DNA of 5,573 nucleotides from an uncultured Austwickia sp. (GTDB taxonomy: Bacteria > Actinomycetota > Actinomycetes > Actinomycetales > Dermatophilaceae). The stretch is from NCBI GenBank assembly GCA_934678955.1, contig CAKUSI010000265.1, forward strand, positions 1 to 5,573, given 5' to 3'. Position numbers and translations under genes: made by a program. The notes beneath the pieces were generated by a model. That model searched no databases. It was given only the letters and a program-made list of their open reading frames with translations, and was not told the origin of the DNA. Below, one piece after another: positions 1 through 5,520 of the stretch. Each line of letters starts with the position of its first letter. Position 1 is the stretch's first letter.

Positions 1-911
1 TGAAGTTCGGCCCCATCGTCCTGGTGCTCGCCATCGTCGCGTTCGGGCTGTTCTACTGGTTCGACCAGCGGACGCCCCAGGTCCCGTCGATCATGACCCA
101 ACAGGTGGCCAAGGCCGAAGAGGCGGTCCGCGACGATCCCAACAGCGTGCCGGCGCGCCTCGCACTGGGGGCCATGTACGACTATGCCGGCCGCGCCGAC
201 GACGCCATCGCGCAGTACGACGAGGTGCTGAAGGTCGACGCGGGGAACAAGGACGCACTCCTCGGCAAGGGCACCGTGCTCGTCGGCAAGGGCGACCTCG
301 ACGAGGCCGCGGCCGTGTTCAACACCATCACCGAGGCCGACCGCGGTGGCGAGTTCGCTGGTGTCGACAAGCGGCTCGAGGCCGCCTACCACCAGTTGGG
401 CCTCATCGGCTTGGCGCGGCAGGAACCGGAGAAGGCACTCGAGGAGTTCGGTCATGCGCTCGCCATCAACCCCACCGACGCGGACACGCTCTACCAGTCG
501 GCCGTCGCTCTGGGCCAGTTGGGGCGCCACGACGAGGCGATCGCGACCGTGCAGCGGGCGCTGACCTTCGTCCCCACCGAGTGGTGCGAGCCCTATCAGC
601 AGTTGGCCAGTTCCTACACCGCACTGGGCCAGCCCGAGAAGGCGAGCTACGCCGGGGCCATGTCGACGGGCTGTGCCGGTGACACGACGACTGCCAGGGC
701 GCAACTGGAGGGCCTGGTCGACGGGCCCGCAGGTGCGGAGGCTGCAGTCGGTCTCGGGGGGATGGCGGAGGTTGATGGTGACATCGATGCAGCAGTGGGC
801 TGGTACCGCAAGGCCTTGGAGATCGACCCCCAGAACATGGCGGCGATGACCGGTCTGGCCGGCCTTGGAGTGGCCCCCGACGGCGCGCCCACCGGCGAGC
901 CGAAGAAGTGA
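1..911 (+). CDS. Membrane-anchored TPR-repeat protein (5' end cut by window edge)
   Basis: The frame is open from the first bases. Positions 1-2 are TG and the next codons read KFGPIVLVLAIVAFGLFYWF, so the start is very probably an NTG codon whose first base lies just outside the window. The internal GTG at 24 has no Shine-Dalgarno sequence and would cut into the hydrophobic segment, so I reject it as the start. The N-terminus is a single membrane anchor of about 20 residues. The rest is extracytoplasmic by inference and consists of about five or six tetratricopeptide repeats, with typical signatures such as ALGAMYDYAGRADDAIAQYDEVLKV and a last clear repeat near AAVGWYRKALEIDPQN. Two cysteines (WCEP and TGCA) could form a disulfide. 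There is no heme motif. TPR proteins are protein-protein scaffolds; membrane-anchored ones such as the CcmH/NrfG group help cytochrome c maturation. A related assembly or scaffolding role fits the neighbours but is inference. The gene overlaps the NHL gene by 4 nt, implying translational coupling. Confidence 0.88.
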   Translation, partial: KFGPIVLVLAIVAFGLFYWFDQRTPQVPSIMTQQVAKAEEAVRDDPNSVPARLALGAMYDYAGRADDAIAQYDEVLKVDAGNKDALLGKGTVLVGKGDLDEAAAVFNTITEADRGGEFAGVDKRLEAAYHQLGLIGLARQEPEKALEEFGHALAINPTDADTLYQSAVALGQLGRHDEAIATVQRALTFVPTEWCEPYQQLASSYTALGQPEKASYAGAMSTGCAGDTTTARAQLEGLVDGPAGAEAAVGLGGMAEVDGDIDAAVGWYRKALEIDPQNMAAMTGLAGLGVAPDGAPTGEPKK

Positions 912-2041
912 CGGAGACGCAGATGACAGCGGGCAGCGACACCGGCCGGGGCGACAGCGTCCTGGACCTGTTCGACGGCGAGGACACGCTCGACGGCGCG
1001 GCTCCCCCTCCGAGTGACCCTGCTGGCCCCGGTGGAGACGGACCCGGGGGCTCGGGCGCGGGCGACGAGGACGCGCGCCGCCGGCGCCGCAAGCTGCTGG
1101 CCCTGCTGCTCGCCCTCGTCATGCTCGTCGCGGGTGCCGTCATCGCCTGGTACCTGACCACACGCAAGCCGATCAGCCAGTTGCCGGGCGTCACGATTGC
1201 GCAGATGCCGACCTACAAGACCTCCTTCTACGGACTGGACAAGCCGCTCGGCGTGACCGTCGCGCCGGATGGCTCCCGCGTGTTCGTCAGCCAGTCTGGC
1301 GCCAACCCCGGCGTCGTGATGTTCGACCGGGAGGGTCGCAAGCTCAAGGACCTGGCGTTCCCGGTGGAGGATGGTTACCACCAGCCGGTGTACTTGGCGA
1401 CCGGGCCCGACGGAACCGTCTACGTGGGTGACCGAACGGCGGCGGCTGTCTACCTGTTCAACTCCGAGGGGGACTTCCTGAATCGGTTCGTGCCGCAGGA
1501 TTCCTCGATCGTCTTCTCGCCCCTCGGCGTGGCCGTCGGGCGTGACGGCACCCTCTACATCGCCGACGCCCTGGATGAGCCGGAGGCGCACCGCATCCTC
1601 GTGTTCAGCCCCGACGGTGCGCTGCTGAAGACGTTGGGTCTGGGCCAGTTGAACTTCCCGAACCAGATGCAGGTGGATGCTGCGGGCAACGTCTACGTGA
1701 CCGACAGCAACAACGCGAGGTTCGTGGTGTTCAAGGCCGAGGACGACCAGCTCGTGAGCCTCATGTCCAGCGGTGCCGGCGCCGGCAACCTCGGCCTGCC
1801 TCGCGGCTTCGCGATCGATGACCGCGGCCGGTTGTTCATCGTCGAGACCAACGACCACGTGGTCAAGCTCTACACGATGGCTGCCGAACTCACTGAGCCA
1901 CCGATCTACCAGGACGCCATCGGTGACATGGGGGTCGAGGACGGACAATTCCTCTACCCCAACGGGCTGGCAGTCGACGCACGCGCCCGCATCTACGTGA
2001 CGGACCGGGAGAACAACCGGCTGCAGATCTGGGGCTTTTGA
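908..2041 (+). CDS. Membrane-anchored NHL-repeat six-bladed beta-propeller protein
   Basis: The 377-residue product (counted from GTG 908) has an acidic, Gly/Pro-rich cytoplasmic head (1-55), an Arg stretch (57-61), one transmembrane helix (about 63-84) and an outside C-terminal domain. That domain repeats the NHL pattern 'P.G.AV...G.LYV.D..N.R...F' about six times, at roughly residues 112-146, 159-194, 205-242, 249-283, 297-330 and 349-377. Clear examples are PNQMQVDAAGNVYVTDSNNA and PNGLAVDARARIYVTDRENN. Six blades make a complete propeller. NHL propellers usually bind proteins or other ligands and most are not enzymes; no catalytic motif or heme site is visible. The GTG at 908 overlaps the TPR stop by 4 nt, but the ATG at 923 has a better Shine-Dalgarno sequence and may be the real start, which would remove five residues. 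Its place directly before two multiheme cytochromes suggests a docking or organising role in the same envelope complex. The fold is clear; the function is inferred. Confidence 0.9.
   Translation: MTETQMTAGSDTGRGDSVLDLFDGEDTLDGAAPPPSDPAGPGGDGPGGSGAGDEDARRRRRKLLALLLALVMLVAGAVIAWYLTTRKPISQLPGVTIAQMPTYKTSFYGLDKPLGVTVAPDGSRVFVSQSGANPGVVMFDREGRKLKDLAFPVEDGYHQPVYLATGPDGTVYVGDRTAAAVYLFNSEGDFLNRFVPQDSSIVFSPLGVAVGRDGTLYIADALDEPEAHRILVFSPDGALLKTLGLGQLNFPNQMQVDAAGNVYVTDSNNARFVVFKAEDDQLVSLMSSGAGAGNLGLPRGFAIDDRGRLFIVETNDHVVKLYTMAAELTEPPIYQDAIGDMGVEDGQFLYPNGLAVDARARIYVTDRENNRLQIWGF
913..916 (+). promoter_or_regulatory. Shine-Dalgarno site favouring ATG 923 as the NHL start
   Basis: GGAG lies 6 nt upstream of the ATG at 923, inside the frame that also opens at GTG 908. 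Only a weak GGCGAG (894-899) precedes GTG 908. The spacing therefore favours ATG 923, whereas the 4-nt stop/start overlap favours GTG 908. Either start leaves the domains unchanged. Confidence 0.45.
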
Positions 2042-2160
2042 TGACCTCCACCACCTACTTGCTGCCCGATGGGCGCGTCGCAGCCAGCGGCGCGCAGGCG
2101 GCAAAACCACAACTGAATAGGCCCTACGAGCTCAGGAAGGGAGAACATCATGAGCACTAG
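2041..2160 (+). CDS. Doubtful 39-codon ORF between the NHL and CytA genes
   Basis: An ATG at 2041 overlaps the NHL stop codon by one base (TGATG), a geometry used for termination-reinitiation. The frame runs 39 codons and ends with TAG at 2158-2160, just inside the CytA gene in another frame. The peptide begins MTSTTYLLPDGRVAASG and ends KGEHHEH. The first 20 codons have mostly G or C in the third position, as real genes here do; the second half does not. A GGGG at 2031-2034 is the only possible ribosome site. There is no recognisable domain, signal or membrane segment. It could be a small protein, a leader peptide for CytA, or chance open frame in GC-rich DNA. I think chance is more likely. 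Confidence 0.2.
   Translation: MTSTTYLLPDGRVAASGAQAAKPQLNRPYELRKGEHHEH
2073..2095 (+). other. GC-rich hairpin upstream of CytA
   Basis: The arms GCGCGTCGC (2073-2081) and GCGGCGCGC (2087-2095) pair over 9 bp with one G-U pair and enclose the loop AGCCA. No T run follows, so this is not a classical intrinsic terminator. It could set the CytA transcript 5' end by processing, cause partial attenuation between the anchored-protein pair and the cytochromes, or have no function. Confidence 0.4.
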
Positions 2161-3298
2161 TAGAAGGGTGCTGGGGGGTGCGCTCGCGGTTCTCGTGGGT
2201 GTGGCTTCGGCGCTCGTCATGGCCGCGCCGGCTCATGCCGACGGCGGTCCCCACCGATCCCGCGCAGTCAACACAGAGACGTCGGGCGGTGCCATCAAGG
2301 TGGACAGCACCTTGGGGTTCAACCGGTGCGCGTCGTGCCACCGTGCCCACACGGCCCAGTCGAGCTACCTGCTGAAGGAAGACGACCAGACGATGCTCTG
2401 CTACTCGTGCCATGGCGATGCCAATGCCGGTAGCCGCACCAACGTCCAGTCCGGCACCAAGGTGGGTACGGGGGCCGACGGCCTACCGGCGCTCCTCGCA
2501 CTTCGGGGCGGTGGTTTCGAGCGGGCGATGCTCGGCGCCACCGAGGCGTACAAGGACATGTACCTGTACACCTACCCGGACGGCAGGACGACCTACCGCT
2601 CCAAGGACCAGGTCATCCCGGCCCTGACGGCTCCGGAACCCGTCACGTCGAGTCACTTCAGCGACCTCACGACCAAGACCATCTGGGGCAGTGGGCCGCT
2701 CACCGACCAGCCGTTTGCTGGCGAGGAGATGACGGCGGGCACCAAGCTCGAGTGCGGTTCGTGCCACGACCCGCACGGTAACGGCAACTACCGCATCCTG
2801 AAGCCGCTGCCCGACGCTGCGGCTCCGGGCACGGCGGGCGTGACGGTTCCCGACACTGGGACGCGGGTCTACACGACGACCAACTACTGGGTCGCAGCTG
2901 ACCAGAACCACTCGGTCAAGACCACCCAGCGTCTCCAGGCGACGAGCTACCTCGACCCCACTCCGATCGTCAAGACCGGTGGCGAGGTCGATGCCTACAT
3001 CGCCAACGTCGCGGCGTGGTGCACGACGTGCCACACCCGTTACCTGGCACCCAGTGGCTCGTGGGAGAAGAACTCCGGCGACGCCATCTACACCTACCGC
3101 CACACGGGCGACCACATCGGTACCAACGGCCTGTCCAGCCGCAACTGCATCCAGTGCCACGTCGCACATGGTTCGAACGCGGTCATGGCGAGCAACAACT
3201 CGAAGGTCGAGTACCCCGGTGGCGTCACGCCGTCCGACTCGAGCCGGATGCTCCGGGTGGACGAGCGGGGCATCTGCCTGATGTGCCACAACGTCTGA
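2150..3298 (+). CDS. CytA: secreted six-heme c-type cytochrome (doubled CXXCH family)
   Basis: The 382-residue product starts with a classical Sec signal peptide (Arg-rich start, hydrophobic core to about residue 26, cleavage predicted after APAHA at 30). Six heme-attachment motifs follow: CASCH (60), CYSCH (84), CGSCH (202), CTTCH (291), CIQCH (333) and CLMCH (376), the last only two residues from the C-terminus. The first two form a paired-CXXCH module. Three motifs carry an extra histidine three residues on (CHRAH, CHDPH, CHVAH). The mature protein has eight histidines outside the motifs (35, 67, 169, 209, 254, 318, 322, 340), enough for bis-His ligation of all six hemes. A heme-free stretch at 89-201 is rich in Tyr. 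There is no C-terminal anchor or sortase signal. The ATG has a strong Shine-Dalgarno sequence (AGGAAGGGAG, 2134-2143). The role is electron transfer outside the membrane; the partner and acceptor are unknown. I do not recognise a named orthologue. Confidence 0.94.
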   Translation: MSTSRRVLGGALAVLVGVASALVMAAPAHADGGPHRSRAVNTETSGGAIKVDSTLGFNRCASCHRAHTAQSSYLLKEDDQTMLCYSCHGDANAGSRTNVQSGTKVGTGADGLPALLALRGGGFERAMLGATEAYKDMYLYTYPDGRTTYRSKDQVIPALTAPEPVTSSHFSDLTTKTIWGSGPLTDQPFAGEEMTAGTKLECGSCHDPHGNGNYRILKPLPDAAAPGTAGVTVPDTGTRVYTTTNYWVAADQNHSVKTTQRLQATSYLDPTPIVKTGGEVDAYIANVAAWCTTCHTRYLAPSGSWEKNSGDAIYTYRHTGDHIGTNGLSSRNCIQCHVAHGSNAVMASNNSKVEYPGGVTPSDSSRMLRVDERGICLMCHNV

Positions 3299-3315
3299 CC
3301 GATCAGCCAGATCGG
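3299..3315 (+). other. Hairpin directly after the CytA stop codon
   Basis: CCGATC (3299-3304) and GATCGG (3310-3315) pair perfectly over 6 bp around the loop AGCCA, starting at the base after the CytA TGA. No T run follows, so readthrough into CytB is expected; a role in mRNA 3' protection or processing is possible. The loop is the same five bases as in the hairpin at 2073-2095. Confidence 0.35.
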
Positions 3316-3351
3316 GCCTGACGCTGTCCCTACCAACCCAGAGGAACAAGA

Positions 3352-4476
3352 ATGAGGACGACCGCGGGACCATCGCGACACCGATCAGCGGCCTTGCCGC
3401 TGGCCATCGTGTCGACGATCCTTCTCGCGGTCGTGTTCACCGGGCAGGCGGTGGGTCTGGAGCCCACCGCCCTGCCCACCGCAACACCCACACCAACCGC
3501 CGTGGTCGAGGCGTCGGCCGAACCCATCATCCAGGGATCCCTGGAGGCTGAGCCAGGTGCTGACCGCGCCGCGACGGATGCCCCCACCGCGGACGAGCCG
3601 GCACCAGCAGTGGTCGTGCTGCCCGGCGTCCTGGCCAAGGTCGGCGACACCGTCGACCAGGTGACCTACCTGGCCGAGGGAGCCGACGCCACCGGCGTCC
3701 TGCCCTTCGACACCCTTCGCCTGCGCGTGCAACTCGCCAACACGTCCGAGATCCCCCGCATCTGGACGCCCCTGCTTGAGTTCCGCCGGGCTGACGCCCC
3801 TGATTTCGTTCCGCTGCCCGAGGAGTACACCCCCGGCTTCCCGCTGCACACCACCCACGAATGGGTGGCGGTCGACGGTGGGGGCTCGCTGCCGGGGCCG
3901 TACAGCGCACCCCTGACCGACACGGTCCTCACCCCGCCCGAGGGACTGGCCAGCGCGCCCGGATGGCGGGCCAGCGGCCCCAACCCGGACGCGCCCGCCA
4001 ACGTGCCTGCCGGCACCTCGGTCGAGCAGGAGTTCACGTTCCGGATCTCGATCGAGGCCGAGTTCGGGGCGACCTACGAACTCCGCGTCACCGACGCCGG
4101 AACGCCCCTGCCCGAGGTGGGTGTCCTGCGTGTCGTCGTGGCCGAGGAGCCAAGGGACACGGTCCCCGATGGGCAGCGTCACGGGGTACAGCTGTCTCCT
4201 GAGTTCCCGCTGGTCCTGCCGGAGGGCCTTGCGACCTCGCAAGCAGCGCCCACCGAACTCAGCGCAATCCGAGTGGTCAACGACACCCCCCCGCAAGATG
4301 CACACCCCGGGGGACGCGACGAGCTGTGCCACCTGTCACTCGACACATTCAGCCAAGTCACTCTCCGTGCTGAGTGCTGTGGACCAAGCGACGCAGTGCT
4401 ACACCTGTCACGGGGCCGCCGGGCTGGGCGGGCCGCCCGACGTCGCCACCCAATTCGCCGGCGGCAAGGCCAATGA
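3352..4476 (+). CDS. CytB, N-terminal frame: signal peptide and beta-rich domain, runs out of frame after about 4293
   Basis: The start ATG has a good Shine-Dalgarno sequence (GAGGAA, 3341-3346) and lies 53 nt after CytA, so the two are probably co-transcribed. Residues 1-33 are a Sec signal peptide (Arg at 2, 9 and 11, hydrophobic core LPLAIVSTILLAVVF, possible cleavage after GQA). A low-complexity Thr/Pro/Ala linker follows (about 37-85, including TATPTPT). Residues about 87-265 alternate short hydrophobic strands with turns (LRLRVQLAN, QEFTFRISIEAEFGATYELRV, GVLRVVVAEE), suggesting a beta-sandwich or Ig-like domain; I do not recognise the family. There is no cysteine in this part. The true protein sequence in this frame ends near residue 312. 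The last 60 or so codons, up to the stop at 4476, are Arg-rich and look like an out-of-frame shadow, because the heme motifs continue in the next frame. It should be read as the front half of one gene spanning 3352-5485. Confidence 0.85.
   Translation: MRTTAGPSRHRSAALPLAIVSTILLAVVFTGQAVGLEPTALPTATPTPTAVVEASAEPIIQGSLEAEPGADRAATDAPTADEPAPAVVVLPGVLAKVGDTVDQVTYLAEGADATGVLPFDTLRLRVQLANTSEIPRIWTPLLEFRRADAPDFVPLPEEYTPGFPLHTTHEWVAVDGGGSLPGPYSAPLTDTVLTPPEGLASAPGWRASGPNPDAPANVPAGTSVEQEFTFRISIEAEFGATYELRVTDAGTPLPEVGVLRVVVAEEPRDTVPDGQRHGVQLSPEFPLVLPEGLATSQAAPTELSAIRVVNDTPPQDAHPGGRDELCHLSLDTFSQVTLRAECCGPSDAVLHLSRGRRAGRAARRRHPIRRRQGQ
4286..4313 (+). other. Frameshift zone in CytB (C7 run, then C4G5 run)
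   Basis: The coding signal leaves the 3352 frame and continues in the +1 frame here. The first candidate is C7 at 4286-4292. Removing one C would give a continuous protein reading NDTPRKMHTPGDATSCATCH. The second candidate is the G5 run at 4309-4313; loss of one G gives PPQDAHPGDATSCATCH. Codons just after the C run favour the first: in the downstream frame they read CGC AAG ATG CAC ACC CCG, all ending in G or C, whereas the upstream frame reads CAA GAT GCA. Possible causes are a homopolymer sequencing error, a true inactivating mutation, slipped-strand phase variation, or +1 ribosomal slippage on a CCC-C proline site. Confidence 0.85.
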
Positions 4477-5485
4477 TCCCGAAACGCGTACGTACTTCAG
4501 CCACGCGCTCGTGGCTGAGGGGCACGTTCTCGACTCGTCGGACAAGATCGAGGGCCAGCTCAACCGACACAGCCAGTGCGCCGACTGCCACAACCCGCAC
4601 AATGTGTCCGAGTCCTCCCCCTTCGGTGTGTCGGGGGTCGCGGTCGAGAACGGCCCGGCGGGCACATCACCCACGTACTCCCGCATCGATGGGCGGATGC
4701 AGCCGATCACCGCTGAGTACCAACTGTGCTTCAAGTGCCACTCCGAGTGGACCGAGCAGTTGCCCGACGTCGAGGGGCGCCCGTCGCTGGACCGCACCGA
4801 CCTGGGCGTCGCGCTCAACCCGAACAACGCCTCCTACCACCCGGTGGAGGCCCCCGGGAAGAACCAGACATCGAAGATGGCCGAGAGCCTCGCCGGCACG
4901 TCCACCTACAAGCTGTGGGACCTCAAGACAACGGACACCATCTCGTGCACGATGTGCCACACCAGCAACACCGTCGACGTCGACACGGTGGCTGACGCGT
5001 CCCTGACCGTGCACGCCTCCGAGAACCGCGGCATCCTGGTGCGGCCCTATGAGAGCCGGATCCTCACCGAGCGGGACAAGGCGTTCGACGCGTCCGCCGC
5101 CGGGTTGTGCCTGGCCTGCCACGCCGAGGCACCTTTCGTGAACACCACGGGCACGGGAGCGAGCGCGGCCACGAACTTCGAGTTCCACGGCAAGCACATG
5201 TCGGGGATCAACAAGCGGGGGAACGGGGGCACCGACATCGATGTCGCCGGCGCGGGCCAGGGCAACGCCCTGTGCGCCGAGTGTCACTTCCGCTCCCACG
5301 GGCCCTCCGACGTGCCCGGCGACCAGAAGCTCGACGGGGCGGGTCTGGTGACCTTCGCGCCGAACGTGCAGCCCAGTCGCAGCCTGGGCGGTCAGGTCAG
5401 CTACACCAGGACCGACACCACGGCGAACTGCACCCTCACCTGCCACGGCAAGGACCACCGGGGAGCCACCTACACCACCGGCTGA
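4298..5485 (+). CDS. CytB, C-terminal frame: multiheme region with seven CXXCH and one CXXXCH
   Basis: This frame holds the heme region of CytB. The frame is open from before 4121, but upstream of about 4292 it is an Arg/Ser-rich shadow. The first ATG after the shift (4298) has no ribosome site and would give a protein without a signal peptide, so it could not be exported for heme attachment; I therefore treat it as the back half of the 3352 gene. If joined by loss of one C, the whole protein is about 710 residues. Heme motifs (joined numbering) are CATCH 325, CYTCH 349, CADCH 409, CFKCH 459, CTMCH 532, CLACH 586, CAECH 641 and CTLTCH 693, the last with three residues between the cysteines. 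Twelve further histidines lie outside the motifs, enough for distal ligands. The first pair matches the paired-CXXCH module of CytA with the same 24-residue spacing. There is no C-terminal anchor. The role is extracytoplasmic electron transfer; the redox partner is unknown. Confidence 0.88.
   Translation: MHTPGDATSCATCHSTHSAKSLSVLSAVDQATQCYTCHGAAGLGGPPDVATQFAGGKANDPETRTYFSHALVAEGHVLDSSDKIEGQLNRHSQCADCHNPHNVSESSPFGVSGVAVENGPAGTSPTYSRIDGRMQPITAEYQLCFKCHSEWTEQLPDVEGRPSLDRTDLGVALNPNNASYHPVEAPGKNQTSKMAESLAGTSTYKLWDLKTTDTISCTMCHTSNTVDVDTVADASLTVHASENRGILVRPYESRILTERDKAFDASAAGLCLACHAEAPFVNTTGTGASAATNFEFHGKHMSGINKRGNGGTDIDVAGAGQGNALCAECHFRSHGPSDVPGDQKLDGAGLVTFAPNVQPSRSLGGQVSYTRTDTTANCTLTCHGKDHRGATYTTG
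5429..5446 (+). other. Non-canonical CXXXCH heme-like motif
   Basis: The codons TGC ACC CTC ACC TGC CAC encode C-T-L-T-C-H, followed by GKDH. It is in the open frame near the end of CytB, and the flanks (TTANCTLTCHGKDHRG) resemble an ordinary terminal heme site with one extra residue. It may bind an eighth heme or have lost it. Confidence 0.7.
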
Positions 5486-5498
5486 GGGGGTTGAGACA

Positions 5499-5520
5499 GG
5501 GTAGAGAGCCCTCTCTATCC
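5499..5520 (+). terminator. Hairpin after CytB, possible end of operon
   Basis: GGGTAGAGA (5499-5507) pairs with TCTCTATCC (5512-5520) over 9 bp with one G-U pair and a 4-nt GCCC loop, 14 nt after the CytB stop. No T run follows, so it is not a textbook intrinsic terminator, but its position fits a transcript end or 3' stabiliser. The CTATCC of the right arm can instead pair with GGATAG at 5538-5543. Confidence 0.4.

Noticed and set aside
466..2110. Long minus-strand open frames (including one of 487 codons at 647-2110) opposite the TPR and NHL genes
   Set aside because: They are Arg/Ser/Pro/His-rich or mirror the plus-strand codon bias, show no domain, and lie opposite clear TPR and NHL repeats. 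High-GC coding DNA commonly leaves such antisense frames open.
2107..2149. Promoter before CytA (AT-rich AACTGAATAG around 2111-2120)
   Set aside because: No -35 partner at suitable spacing and only a weak -10 resemblance. CytA may well be read from an upstream promoter.
4121..4285. Start of a separate cytochrome gene at 4121
   Set aside because: The translation before about 4292 is Arg/Ser-rich with no signal peptide, and the other frame encodes good beta-domain sequence here. The heme part is better explained as a frameshifted continuation of the 3352 gene.
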